Source of the DNA: Heterobasidion occidentale
Taxonomy: Eukaryota > Basidiomycota > Agaricomycetes > Russulales > Bondarzewiaceae
Direction: 5' to 3'
NCBI GenBank assembly: GCA_039111635.1
Contig: JBCAQO010000011.1
Coordinates: forward strand, 1,302,001 to 1,366,000
Length of the DNA stretch: 64,000 nucleotides
In this document: in pieces, positions 46,113-57,703 of the stretch
Layout: every line of letters starts with the position of its first letter
How positions within the stretch are numbered: position 1 is the stretch's first letter
Made by a program: the position numbers and the translations under genes
The notes under the pieces: generated by a model
Seen by the model: only the letters and a program-made list of their open reading frames with translations
Database searches by the model: none
What the model was told of the DNA's origin: nothing

Positions 46113-49100
46113 ATGTCACTGAAAACATCGTCTGTCCTCCTCTATCTATTTTTGCTGCATTTGGCCGGAATCTACCTATTTACGCGCGGGTTTCTGCTGA
46201 CGCGCCTGTCGCTGGCATCCATCGCGTCCTGTGACGTCCTCTCTCCTTGTACTCTACATCCCACCCACAGACGTGCCGTTTTCCTCATCATCGACGCGCT
46301 TCGCTTCGATTTCCTATCCCCTCATCCTCCCGAGCCACTTTCCCCTTACCATCACAATGTTCTGACTTTGCCTCGCGAACTCACCGCGCGATATCCGCAA
46401 CACTCATTCTTGTTCAACGCGTATGCCGACCCTCCTACAACTACGCTGCAGAGGATCAAGGGACTTGTAACGGGATCTCTACCAACCTTCGTTGACATGG
46501 GCCACAATTTTGGTGGTTCGTCGATTGCTGAAGACTCCATCATACACCAGCTTCGTGTAGCCAACAAAACCGTATGTGCATTTCTACCTTGACATTTTAA
46601 GTATAGTTCACCTCATCGCAGATGCTTAGATCGCGTTTATGGGAGACGACACGTGGTTATCCGTTTTTCCCTCTTCGTTTCATCCCGAGATGCTGCACGA
46701 CTTTGATTCGTTCAATGTGGAGGATCTGCACACGGTTGACAACGGCGTCATCGCCAATCTCATCCCTCTTCTCACCAATTCACCGCACGCTAAGTCATGG
46801 GATTTCCTCATCGGCCATTTTCTAGGCGTCGATCATGTCGGACATCGTGTGGGCCCAGATGACCCTGCAATGAAAAGCAAACAGGAGCAGATGAACGACG
46901 TTCTCAGCCGTGTCGTCGACGCACTCGAGCCCGACACTCTACTCGTCGTGCTCGGTGACCACGGCATGGATCGGAAAGGCGACCACGGTGGAGATGGCGA
47001 TCTTGAGGTCTCTTCTGGCATGTGGATCTACTCAAAGGGTCTCCCACTGTCTGTTGCAGATGCAACAATTCCCTCGCACCTACAGAAGACTGCCATATTT
47101 CCTGGGGCATCTGTTCCGCATCGCCGTGTTCAACAAATCGATTTAGTCTCGTCATTATCGCTCCTCCTCGGCCTACCCATTCCGTTCAATAACCTCGGTA
47201 CTGTGATACCTGAGTTGTTCTGGCGCGACCAATCGGGTATCGAGTACGAGAATGCGCTCAACTTGAACATACGGCAGGTTAGCGCGTACCTAGCAACGTA
47301 CCGTGCAAGCTCTGCTGGTGGCGAGCTCGACGGGGTGTGGGATGATCTTCAAAGGCAGTGGGGCGCAGTCATCAGTGCTGGACCATCAGAAAGACTGGAG
47401 CAATCTGTTGAGTACACGCGATTGGCATTGGAGACCTGCCGCTCGCTGTGGGCACAATTCAACGTAGGGCTAATCGTGTTTGGCCTGATTATACTGGCTC
47501 TCAGCTTGGTAGTCGGATGGGGTATGTTCCAACATAGTGGACGCAATGGAGCGGAATGGGAGCCCTGGATCTCGACGTTGACTCGAAAGTCTTTGTTAGC
47601 AGCGTTGGCGGGTGCCGCACTGGGCGCCATCGCTCACATGCCGTTACAAGCAGTGTCCGTTTTCAAAGGAATCTCTCTAATCCAATTCTTCATCTTCGGT
47701 GCATCTGTGGGCTCAGCTGTTGCTATAATTGCTGCCGCTCCACCTCGTGTACATCTTCCCTGGTCGCTCGTGCCACTTGTGCTTCATTCGCTTGCATTTC
47801 TCTCCAACTCGTACACCTTCTGGGAAGACCGCATCATTCCCTTCCTCCTCCTCACCACATCAGTTCCCGCATTTTTGACATCATTCTCTGCACCAACCGC
47901 GCGGCTGCGCAGACGCATACTCTTCTTCTCCGCAGTCTTCGCAGCGTGCATACGCCTGATGGCAATCAGCACTGTCTGCAGAGAAGAGCAACAACCATGG
48001 TGCAGCGTCACTTACTTCGCCAGCGGTACTGTCGCGTCACCACCCGCCATCGTCATTGCAATCATCTGCCCAACTTGTATCCTTCTTCCCTTTGCCATTC
48101 GACGGGTGCTCGCAATCTCTAAATCTGACAACGGTGTTGCTTCGATCTTTCTACCTTACATTCTTACACCGACGCTCCTGGGTGGCACGGCATATTGGCT
48201 GATGGAGTGGATCGACAGCGCGCAGACTCTCGGCGTAGGTGTGGATTTTAGGCTAGTGAGGACGATCGTAGGGTGGTGTACGATAGGTGGAATGCTCCTG
48301 GCTGGTGGCGCCCTTTGGACCGCTGTTCCTGTCGCGCTGCACATCACAACCGAGCGCGCACTCCCTGGTTCTGGTCCTGATGCCAAAGCGCGCGTCACCG
48401 TTCTCGGATTTGCCAACGCGTTTGGCGCACCGTACCTCATCTTTTGGTGCATCGCGCTCGGGCTCACTTGGGCAGCCACGCAGCTCTCGGGCCAAGTTGC
48501 GCTTGGCTTCGGAACATTGGCGTTGCTCGCACATCTCGAGGTCGTGGACAGCGTGCGAGATGCCCGCGCGCTGCAGGATGCTTTTACAGCAGATCCCGCG
48601 GCCGCTCTAGCACTTCTGCGCGCACAGTCAGGGCAAGCCATGGCGGAACTGCAGGGCCCAGGAACCACCGGTCTCGAGGCTCAAGTGACATTCGGAGAGA
48701 TCGTCCCACTGGCACTACTTGCACTGCTGTCGTTCTTCGTAACAGGACATCAGGCGACTGTGCCGTCGCTGCAGTGGAAGTCGGCATTCGTCCTGAGCGC
48801 AAGCGTAACGTATCCGTGGTCTCCGGCGCTTGTGCTGCTGAACACTCTCGGCCCGGTGGTCCTCTGTGCACTTGCAGTGCCTTTGGTTGCGCTGTGGAAT
48901 GTGGCGCCCCTACCTGTCGTATCGGCGCCTGTGGACCCGAAGGCGGAGGAGGCGAATGATGGTCGAGGCAAAGTGGAAGGACCTGGTGCGCAGGTACATC
49001 GCAACGCGGTGCGGGCTTCGCTCGGCGTGATGGTCTATTTCACTGCGCTGCTGCTCGGCGCAGCAGTGGGCGCGGCAGTGCTTCGCCGTCATCTGATGGT

Positions 49101-49239
49101 GTGGAAGGTGTTCGCACCGCGATATATGGCAGGTGCCATGCACTTGCTCGCCGTAGATGCTGGAGTTGTACTTGGGGTGCATATTGGGGTGCGGCGAGTC
49201 GTGGGGAGAGTGGGAAGAATCTTAGGCGGGAGGAGGTGA
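46113..49239 (+). CDS. GPI13: GPI ethanolamine phosphate transferase 3 (GPI13/PIG-O)
   Basis: Two exons, 46113-46571 and 46630-49239; 1022 residues. A hydrophobic N-terminal anchor (LLYLFLLHLAGIYLF) is followed by the lumenal alkaline-phosphatase-like catalytic domain, with LIIDALRFDF (the metal-binding Asp), TTTLQRIKGLVTGSLPTF (the nucleophile Thr region), GDDTWLSVFP, FLGVDHVGHRVGP and LGDHGMDRKGDHGG. The rest has more than ten hydrophobic segments, as in PIG-O. The enzyme adds ethanolamine phosphate to the third mannose of the GPI anchor in the ER membrane, before protein attachment. The length is normal for the family. A decayed copy of its last 200 bp lies at 56515-56722. Confidence 0.94.
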
Positions 49240-50780
49240 GATTGGCAGAGAGGTGCAGACTATCAAGGACTTGTCAAATTTGGTTGGAATAAACTCCTAA
49301 ACTAATGAACTTTCTAGTACAGTCAGGATCGACTCCGTTGCTTAAGCGCTCGTGGGTGTCAAAAATTCGCTCCTGGCCAATTTTTATTTTGGAATGTGTT
49401 TCTCCTCCATGGACCCTAGCCACTCGGATCCGAGGGGAAGAAATTATTGCCTGGGTGCTACGAAATAGACTGTCGCGGTATCCTAGGCGAGACTTGATGT
49501 TCGGCCGGCCCTGATGCTCTCTCCGCCCTTTCTTCACCAGAAACCCAAGTGCCCATATGCACCGTCCCAATTGACTTTGTGCGTTCCCAGCTGTTTCCGG
49601 CTAACGGATGCGATCATTTCCAGGCGTAAAGTTCAGCCCCTTGCGCATATAGTGCACGTTCATAACTAGTCTCTCCCTGCAAGCACGCGCTTCTGAGACT
49701 GCATAGCGGCCGACACCCTGACGCTGCCTAGCACGGACTGGCGCTCTCCAGGGCATCACTCAACATCATGCGTATTTCCGAGGCCATGAAGGTTCGACCT
49801 ATACATTATTTCCGATGATGTTGCTTGTGGATGGCATGGGGGAGTGGCGTTTCCTTCTAGATAGAGCGCCGGAATCTGCGATTGCCTGCTGTCACACGCT
49901 CCATATAAACAGCAGTCCTCCTCGAGGTCGAATTTGATCCTCGATTCTTTTTCCATCTTCTAATGCTCCAAGTTTCGATGATTTCCTCATCACCAACATT
50001 GACGGCCCTTGCCACACTCGCCGCATAGTTCGTCGACGGCGCCTCCACACAGATTGTTGATGGCGGGTACCCGCACAACCGGTTCGGCGTCATGCCGAAT
50101 TATTCCATGACTGCACATGTCAATTGTTGTGTACGCATACTGCCTCTTGCTATCACCTTCAATTGACGATCTCCACAGAACTCACTGACTGGCTCACAAG
50201 AATTGGAATTGTCATCTTTCTCGTGCACTCCCCATCTTTGAACGTGCCTCACTATTCTGGACTGACACAGCTCCTCGGGCCCACGCTCTATGCCAGACCT
50301 CTTAATCCATAATATCCTAGCCACCATGAAGGAGTTAGTTGTATGCCGCAGGACGTGTCGCCGCGGATAGGTCGTTCCTTCACATGACGGGCTGGACCGT
50401 ACCTGTTGTTTGAATTCAAGACTGACATGCTCGAAGTGTAGCGGCGAGAGTGACTGGTCCGGATGCACGCTCACGACTCACGTATCCGTTATGATCTCCC
50501 TCTTCGACTCGCGGTCTGGACAGGAGAGATCCAGACACGGATGCTTCATCTCGGGTTTGTTCGGAAGTGTACCTACGTATCGAATTCTTCTGTCGCATGC
50601 AGTCGCAACAATCACGTTCTGCTCTCTCGAGTCACGCTCTGCTTCTGTACTCATTATCGCCGACCGGACTTCTCATGGGGTTCTATTTCTGAGTCAGCCT
50701 ACTTCAAAAACGTTCGCCGTCTCCAATCAAACCTCATCGATCCCCCGACAACCCACCTCGACAACGCCAAAGAGCTCTCC
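49240..50780. other. Intergenic region between GPI13 and the first F-box gene
   Basis: No intact gene. 49570-49700 (around GTGCGTTCCCAGCTGTTTCC) is similar to 56850-56980. The stretch 50400-50780 is similar, inverted, to 58867-59210, showing that the 5' flank of the F-box gene was duplicated together with the gene. Confidence 0.6.
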
Positions 50781-52002
50781 ATGGACTCATTGCCCTATGA
50801 ACTCCTCGACGCCATCGTCGACAGAATTCACTATCGCAAAGATTATTACAGATTCGAACGCTAAACAAGACGTTTTGCACGTTGGCCACGCAGCGTGTCT
50901 TTCGCAAAGTAACAGTCCACGATTCTCTCACTAGCGCCACAGTATTCGGCAAGATCCTACAACAGGACGCTATCGCTCAGGCCATCGAAGAAATTCAATT
51001 TTGGCAGCGCTATAATAGCGGTACGGTTCCCTCGATCGCATTAGTGCAGAGGCACTGATTGTGTCTTGATGATGGAACGAACGCCAGATTCGGATGCAAA
51101 GGCCCTGCTGACATCTTTCGCTTCTTCATTCGCCCGTATCCATGATCTTCCAAAACTCAAAACTCTGAATTTATCATTCACCGGGTACCTCTCGCCCACA
51201 AAACAATTGCTTCTTCAATCGACCATCTTCTCTGCAGTAATGAGCCAACTCCCTGCTTTCCCTCTCCTCCCTCGCCCTTGACGGCTTGAGGTCACTTCAC
51301 GACCCCATCTATGATCTCCCTTCATTTAAGGGCCTCTTTGGATCACTATCCAGTCTCTCCATCATGACTCGTTTGAACAGACTGAAGTCCTACTCTCGGG
51401 ATGCTTATATCCGTTTTTGGGAACAAGGGATTCAGCACCACGTACTCGGCTCTCTCTCACACTCACTCACCTCGTTCACTCTCCACAGCGACTTTGACGT
51501 GGGCATTGTACCCAGGCTTAATTTCTCGAAGGCGGATTTCCCCGCGCTCGAGTCCCTCTCGTTGCGGAGGATCTTGTTCAATGCGGTCACACATGTCGAG
51601 GATTTTATCATACGCCACAAAGGAACCCTGAGGGAGCTGTCGCTGACGCAGTGCAGAATTGCGGTCGATGACTTGGGGCAAGAAGCACCACGCCAGTGGT
51701 CGCATATTTGGATTCGCTTTGCCAGGGAACTAAAGGTCTTGGTGGCGCTCGTCGTGCTGCCGGAAATGCGTATTGACAGTGACTACGAGTATGATACCGA
51801 CGACTACGAAGTCGACGACTTCGACCTCGATGAGGTCCCCATGAACTACGTCCAGCCAAATGCACAAGCTGGTGACCCGTATGCGCCAATTTATGAAGCG
51901 CTTCCATATGATGTTGGCGACCACCGGGCTCTTACACAGCTAGAGCTGGTAGTTGATTCGCAGGCAAAACAGGGGATCAAGGGGTACGAGTCGCGGGTGT
52001 GA
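50781..52002 (+). pseudogene. F-box protein, copy 1, with probable frameshifts
   Basis: Starts MDSLPYELLDAIVDRIHY, an F-box-like N-terminus as in many basidiomycete F-box/LRR proteins. At about 50841-50846 one T is missing compared with the copy at 57704-58866 (GATTATTACAG versus GATTTATTACAG), shifting the frame before LQIRTLNKTFCTLATQRVFR. A second break is near 51255 (LPAFPL then SSLALDGLRSLHD). From 51286 to 52002 the frame is open for 238 codons, with leucine-rich strand/helix segments (HSDFDVGIVPRLNF, FPALESLSLRRILF) and an acidic tail rich in Asp and Tyr. An active gene would encode a substrate receptor of an SCF ubiquitin ligase. Because lesions fall partly in homopolymers, loss of function is not certain. 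Confidence 0.65.
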
Positions 52003-52526
52003 TTCCTTGGATAGGAGCAGCCATGCACGCCAAGCAAAGGACGTATGCGAAGGCCGCGCGAGAGTCAGGTGCGGTCGAGGTACTATCACTTTCTTGTTCG
52101 CCGATGGAATCGAAGTCTTGCTATGGATCCAGTGTTCACTTCGATCGTAATATGCTGATCACTATCAAGTGGGGTGATTGCTTGAGTCATTTACATCGAC
52201 GAATATCAATGAACGTCTACAGCGATGATGATCGTAGATGAGATGCACATCAAAGGAGCTGATTCGTTTGCCAGATTTTTAGACCGACCAACGGTTTTCT
52301 TTACACAAAAACCTACGATGTCTTTCTCGGTGCTACTGTATGTGGGTCAGATATCCGGGCTTTCGATCTCAATGAGCTGCTCACATTTGGCTGAACAGTT
52401 CATCGCACAGAATCTCGGCGAACTCAAGCAGAAGTAGCAACAAATAAGTTGAGAAACAATTCTCATTCACATCACTGTGATACTAATCATACATGTCTAC
52501 GAGGGGTCCAGAGGGAAATGGAAAAC
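52003..52526. other. Intergenic region between convergent F-box and deaminase-like genes
   Basis: No gene. 52230-52526 is the 3' flank of the deaminase-like gene and recurs, diverged, at about 54230-54467. Confidence 0.6.
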
Positions 52527-54042
52527 TTAGGATGTAGACGTGACGTTGTTCTCTTCACCGTTAGCATCGGCATCTTCGCCGTTGTCTGTATCATCGTGAT
52601 CAATGTCTTCGTAATCGTCGTCATCATCGTCGCTGTCGTGGAACTCCTCCCATTCATGCTTCGCTTCTGCCCACACCGCCCACAGCATGGCTTCGGCGTA
52701 AGTGGTCATTTGACGTCTCACTTCTGTGTTCAAGGCCTGATCGGCCAATTCAGGAAATGCGAAGGGAAGATATGCGTCAGGTTTGACATCTTGGGTATAG
52801 AAATCCAGTTTCGGACCCGAGCGGCGGTTGGCAGCCAAGAAGACATGGCAGGGGTAGCAAGAATACTTGGAGCTGAGGCCGATGTAAGGGTATGGGCTCG
52901 CGTCGGCCTGATCATTTGCGAGATGCGCAACCAGCGCACACTCCCCGTGGACGTATGTCTGGGAGGACAGGATTGTCTGACCATCTACGACCTTGACAGA
53001 GACGTCTCTTGGCTCCCTGGTGAGCGTCTTTAGCATCGGCTGAACCATTTCGGTCTCCCATTGCTCGTCTAAGTCTGTGTCATCGCCCTTCATCCCACCG
53101 TGTTTCCTCCAAAGCTGCAGCATTGCATCATCGTGCATGTTGACCTCGAAAGGGAGGTGCGTGCCCGGCACTTGGATTACTCGGATTGGAAGAAGAAACC
53201 ATTGCTTGCATCTCGCAGAAGAAGTGGCGTGTATGAGGGTGTTTATAGAACGGTGGAGCTTGTAGATGTCTGTCAAATAATCACTGAGCAGCTCAGGATG
53301 TTCACCCACTGAATGAACCACAAACATCTGAGCATTGGATGTACTTTCGTTGATGGGGCACGCAAAAGGCACACCTATTTTACAGTATCGCTCGATAAGA
53401 GCGTCTTGCGGTGCATCAGGGAGGTTGGGATCAGGGAGGTACGGTGTAAGTTTAGTACAGAGTGTCTCCAGCTTTGAAACGAAGATCCGGATATCATTGG
53501 GCCTGTCGCAGGCTATCGTCTTGCGGAGGGTATCCAATAGCTGTCCAATCTCCAAGAGGTCATGGCGTTCATCGGCATTTAAAGCATCGACGGCGCGCAT
53601 CGTAACCTGCGGGATGAACTCTTCGACAATGTAGTCTACGTAGCATCCTTTGGTGAAATGCTGATGAAATGCCGACCAAGAAAAGCTATAAATGTCAACA
53701 GCAAGATCAGTGACTGACAAATTGTGCTGCGATTTCAGGGAAGATCGAGTGCCATCGATCAAGGATATCCCTCTGAGCTTCTCCCACACATTCTGCAGAT
53801 GAGGCACGAGAGTGTCAGGTAGATCACCGTCAGTAGCGAGATATAAAGGTTATGGACCGTCCAGCGCCCGACTCCAGGGCAATAGCAATAGCGTCATTTG
53901 ACTGGGACACGCAGATGACGGCTAATGCATCGATGATGGAGTTGATGTAACTAGCGCGACGAAGCTTCGGCCTCCAAAGTTCAAGCATGATGGAAGGCAT
54001 GAAGGGGTCTAAGCAAGCGATGGGTACCTCTGGATTAGCCAT
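52527..54042 (-). CDS. Putative nucleic acid/nucleotide deaminase-fold protein (OTT_1508-like), copy 1
   Basis: A 5' exon starts at ATG 54042 (MANPEVPIACLDPFMPSI). The main exon, 53792-52527, is open for 422 codons. The junction is unresolved: the CTGCAG acceptor just above 53792 is good, but an extra 32 nt relative to copy 2 (about 53840-53871) makes the donor unclear. The N-terminal two thirds is alpha-helical (DLAVDIYSFSWSAFHQHFT, RHDLLEIGQLLDTLRKTI). The C-terminal third has YVHGECALVAH and, 26 residues on, SKYSCYPCHVFLAA. This HxE plus CxxC arrangement corresponds to the zinc site of the deaminase fold, as in fungal OTT_1508-type proteins that usually read VHAE...SKSACYLC. The tail is Asp-rich. 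Substrate is unknown; Ala is replaced by Gly in the HAE motif. Confidence 0.65.
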
Positions 54043-54467
54043 TGAGAATGCACGAGTATCTATGAAGGTGTTGACGGCTGTACTTCATGTAGCGACGCCA
54101 GGCGATAGCAGACACCCTGGCTTCTTAGAGAGGCGCACCAATCGAGAGGCATCAGGACAAGCGGGTCGGCGAATCCCGACATGGGCTTGCATCAACTCAA
54201 CTGTTATCGATGTTCAACGTTCATCTACAGCAATGATGATTGTGAGAAGAATATTGAGGAGCCCCGATTCGTTTGCAAATGACCAGCGGTGTTCTTCACA
54301 GAAGAACTCGCGAGGTCTTTTTCGGTGCTACTGTATGTGGGTCAGATATCTGGGCTTTCGATCTCAATGAGCTGTTGATATTTGGGTGAATAGTTCATCG
54401 CACCGAATGTCGGCGAACACAAGCAGGATTAGCGAAAAAAAGAGTCGAGAAACAATTATCACATACA

Positions 54468-55969
54468 TCATTGTGACAGAGGGTGATGGACAAGTGAGGA
54501 CGCCGACGTGGCGTTGTTCTCTTCACCGTTGGTGTCTTCTTCGCCGTTTTCCACACCTTTGTCATCATAGTCGTCATAGTCATCATCGTCGTCGTCGTCG
54601 TCGTCGCTGTTGAAGAAGGCCCAATTATGCTTTGCTTTTGCCCACACTTCCCAGAGCATGTTTTTGGCGTAAGTAGTCATTTGCTGCCTCACTTCTGTTC
54701 AAGGCCTGATCGGCCAACTCGGGAAACGCGAAGGGAAGATAAGTATCAGGTTCGACGCCTTGAGTGAAAAAACCTAGTTTTGGACCGGAGCGGTGGTACG
54801 CGGTCAAGAAGACATGGCAGGGGTAGCAATAATACTTGGTGCTGAGGCCGATGTAAGGGTACGGGCTCGCCTCGGGCTGATTGTTTGCGAAATGCGCAAC
54901 CAGCGCACACTCCCCATGGACGTATGTCTGGGAGAACAAGATTGTTTGACCATCTACGACCCTGACAGAGACATCTCTCGACTCCCTGGTAAGCGTCTCC
55001 AGCACCGTCTGAACCATTACGGTCTCCCACTGCTCATCCAAGCCTTCGTCGTCACCCTTCATCCCACCGTGTTTCCTCCAAAGCTGCAGCATTGCATCAT
55101 CGTGCATGTTAACTTCGAAAGGGAGGCGCGTGCCCGGCACTTGGACGACTTGTATGGGCAGAAGAAACCACTGCTTGTATCTCGCAGAAGAAGTGATATG
55201 TATGAGGGTTTTCATGGAGCGGTGGAGCTCGAGGATGTCTGAGAAGTAATCACAGAGTGCAGGGTGTTCGTTTGCTGAATGGACAATTAGTTTAGCATTA
55301 AATGTACAATCATATATGGGACACGTAAGAGACGCACCTATCCTACAGCATCGTTCGATAAGGGTGTCTTGCGAAGCATCGGGGAGGTCAGGATCAGGCA
55401 GGTATGGTGGGAGTTTAGCACAGAGTGTCTCTAGCTTTGAAACAACGATCCGGATGTCATCAGGCTTGTCGCAGGTGATAGTCTTGTGAAGGGTATCAAA
55501 GATCTGCCCGATCTCCAGGAGGTCACGACGTTCATTGGTATTCAAAGCGTCGACGGTAGGCATCGTCACTCGCGGGATGAAGTTTTCGACGATGCGATCC
55601 GCATAGCAGAATCCAGTGAAGTGATGATAGAAAGCTGACCAGGAAAAGCTGTAAATGTCAACAGCAAGATCAGCTACCAATGACTTGAGCTGTGATTTCA
55701 AGGAGAATTGGGTGCCGTCGATCAAGGATATTTTTTGAGCTTCTCCCACACATTCTGCAGATGAGGCACGAGAGTGTCAGGTAGATCACCGTCAGTAGCG
55801 ACTCCAGAGCAACAGCAATAGCATCGTTAGCCTTGGACACGCATAGGGTGGCCAATGCATCGATGATGGACTTGATGTCGCCAATGGCACCGAGCTTCGG
55901 CCTCCATTCTGCCATGACGGGAGGCAAGTAAGGATCCAAGAAGGTGATGAGCACTTCTGGGGTAGCCAT
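54468..55969 (-). pseudogene. Deaminase-like protein, copy 2, frameshifted
   Basis: A second copy of the preceding gene. The 5' exon is 55969-55790 (MATPEVLITFLDPYLPPVM) and the body is 55754-54625. The zinc-site motifs are kept: YVHGECALVAH and TKYYCYPCHVFLTA. Two lesions are visible against copy 1. The A run at 55731-55736 is one base short (WEKLK|KISLIDG), and two bases are missing near 54697 (ALN|RRQMTTYAKNM), after which the Asp-rich tail continues in another frame to 54468. The first lesion may be a consensus error; the 2-nt deletion is harder to dismiss. A 35-nt intron between the two exons would be unusually short. Confidence 0.65.
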
Positions 55970-55990
55970 AAAACACTTAAAGGTGTGCGA

Positions 55991-56514
55991 AGTATGAGTG
56001 CACACGAGGATGATGACAGCAAGCCTTACTGTAAGCGACCAGTCGCATTGCTGACTCTCCACCTGCTGCCCCTTGTCGCCTTCCTCGCCAGCTTTTCTAT
56101 CGGCCTGTCCTGCCAAATTGAGCACCCAAGCGTCTCCGGGTGGCAGCAGAAAACGAACGAGCTGTCGTCCGCGCTACACAAGGTGACGGATGAGAGTGGC
56201 GTCGTTATCCTCATCGTCGAAGTATGAGCTCGTGAAGGAGATGGGGACAAGAAGCGGCTGGTAAGGGATTCGTTTTCGTCCAAGTATGATGCAATTGATG
56301 CGCAGTTGACTCTGTCCTAGCCCATTCACGTATTCGTGAGTAAACACGATCGACCGGTTCTCTATTTTGTTAATCGACTGTGTACTCGTGCACAATTTCA
56401 GATATACAGAGGATTTTGCGCACCGATATAATGCGCGCAGTCAAATTTCCATACCGCCCTTGCTTCCTGATCTATGCGGCCACTTTGTGCACTGGTGGAA
56501 GGACTGTGCGCAAG
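55991..56514. other. Intergenic, upstream of deaminase-like copy 2
   Basis: Frames of 73-85 codons without domains. Probably promoter and filler sequence. Confidence 0.45.
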
Positions 56515-56722
56515 TGCCTTGCAACGCGATGTGGGCTTCGTTTAGCGTGATATTTCACTGTAGAGGGCGCGGCGGCGTTTTGACTCCACCTAATGGTACG
56601 GAGGGTGTTTGCACCGCAATCATATGGCAGGCGCCATGCACTTGCTCACCGTAGCTGCTAGGGGAGTGCATATTGGGGCGCGACTCGTCGGACGAGTTGT
56701 CGGGAGGGTGGGAATTTTTTGA
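56515..56722 (+). pseudogene. Fragment of GPI13 (3' end), duplicated and decayed
   Basis: Similar to 49000-49220 in GPI13: GCAACGCGATGTGGGCTTCG matches GCAACGCGGTGCGGGCTTCG, and the stretch around ATATGGCAGGCGCCATGCAC matches ATATGGCAGGTGCCATGCAC. It has many substitutions and small indels and no open frame. The next block, 56850-56980, resembles the region downstream of GPI13 (49570-49700), so gene end and flank were copied together in direct orientation. Confidence 0.8.
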
Positions 56723-57703
56723 GTGGGAGCTGGTGACGGCCAGCTCGACTGTCGCATCCTTCAAGTTACGCCACATCTCATCCTCCATTGCAGTGAAAGC
56801 TTGACTTCTCAAATGCTCCATCCGGATCGCGTCAAAAAAAAACCCGAGTCCGTGCATTCCCAGCTCTTACTGGCCAAGGGTTCCGATTATCTTCTAGGTG
56901 TAAAGGTCGGCCCCTTGCATATATGACGCACTACACGAACAAGTTGCTGGCCTCCTCTGTGGAAGCACCCGCTCTGATGTGTGCACGGACTTGTGGGACG
57001 TTCTAGCTGCCAATGACCGAGTATCTTGAAGTAGCAATGCACCTGCCACGCTTTGCAGCGGATTTTCGAATTCCTCGCACAAGAATTCGGGAGATCCTTG
57101 TCAGTCTATTCGTGATTCAGATATTCGGGAATTTTCATGGAGCCCTTCACTGATCTGCTAATTTGATTCACCCAATGCGCATCGACATCGGATGGTTATT
57201 GTACCAACTTAAACATAATCTGGGAGAAATAAGCCTATATAATGGTATGTCCTCAAATTGTCATGATACCCTTCATATATGTATATGGTGTTCAGAACCC
57301 GGAGAATTCAACTGACGACATGAACAATAGTATCGTTAATTTTGTCACCGTTGTTGTCTGCACTACCGTCGCCGTACATTGCATCAGCGCCGTCGTATCT
57401 ATCACCCTCATCATATTTATTACCGTCTTCGTCCCATCACCTCCGTGATAAACCTCTTCACGATCGCCATCTACGTACTAGAAACAGAGTCTCAAGAGAA
57501 TATATATTCTCGAATAGTTGTTCGCCAATTGCATGAAATGCTTCATATGTCTCCTGGAAATCGAATTATCAGATCTCGTGTATCGCTCACATCGTCATTC
57601 GCGCTGTTATAGCATACATCCACATCTTTGCTCGCGATGATTGCTCCGACTGGAAGTGATCCCGCCCACAAGTCTCTATTTCAGTACTCGTCCTCCGGAT
57701 GAA
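56723..57703. other. Degenerate intergenic region
   Basis: Includes the copy of the GPI13 downstream flank (56850-56980). A short Asp-rich frame on the minus strand (about 57310-57430, DEDGNKYDEGDRYDG) may be the lost tail of the neighbouring F-box copy. Confidence 0.45.

Larger units (their letters stand above)
52230..55990. repeat. Tandem duplication of a deaminase-like gene unit (two copies of about 1.8-2 kb)
   Basis: Unit 1 is about 52230-54230 and unit 2 about 54230-55990. Both begin (plus strand) with a TCGGTGCTACTGTATGTGGG flank, then contain the 3' end and body of a deaminase-like gene on the minus strand. Proteins are similar along their whole length (for example QWFLLPIRVIQVPGT versus QWFLLPIQVVQVPGT), so the duplication includes gene and 3' flank. 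Confidence 0.85.
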
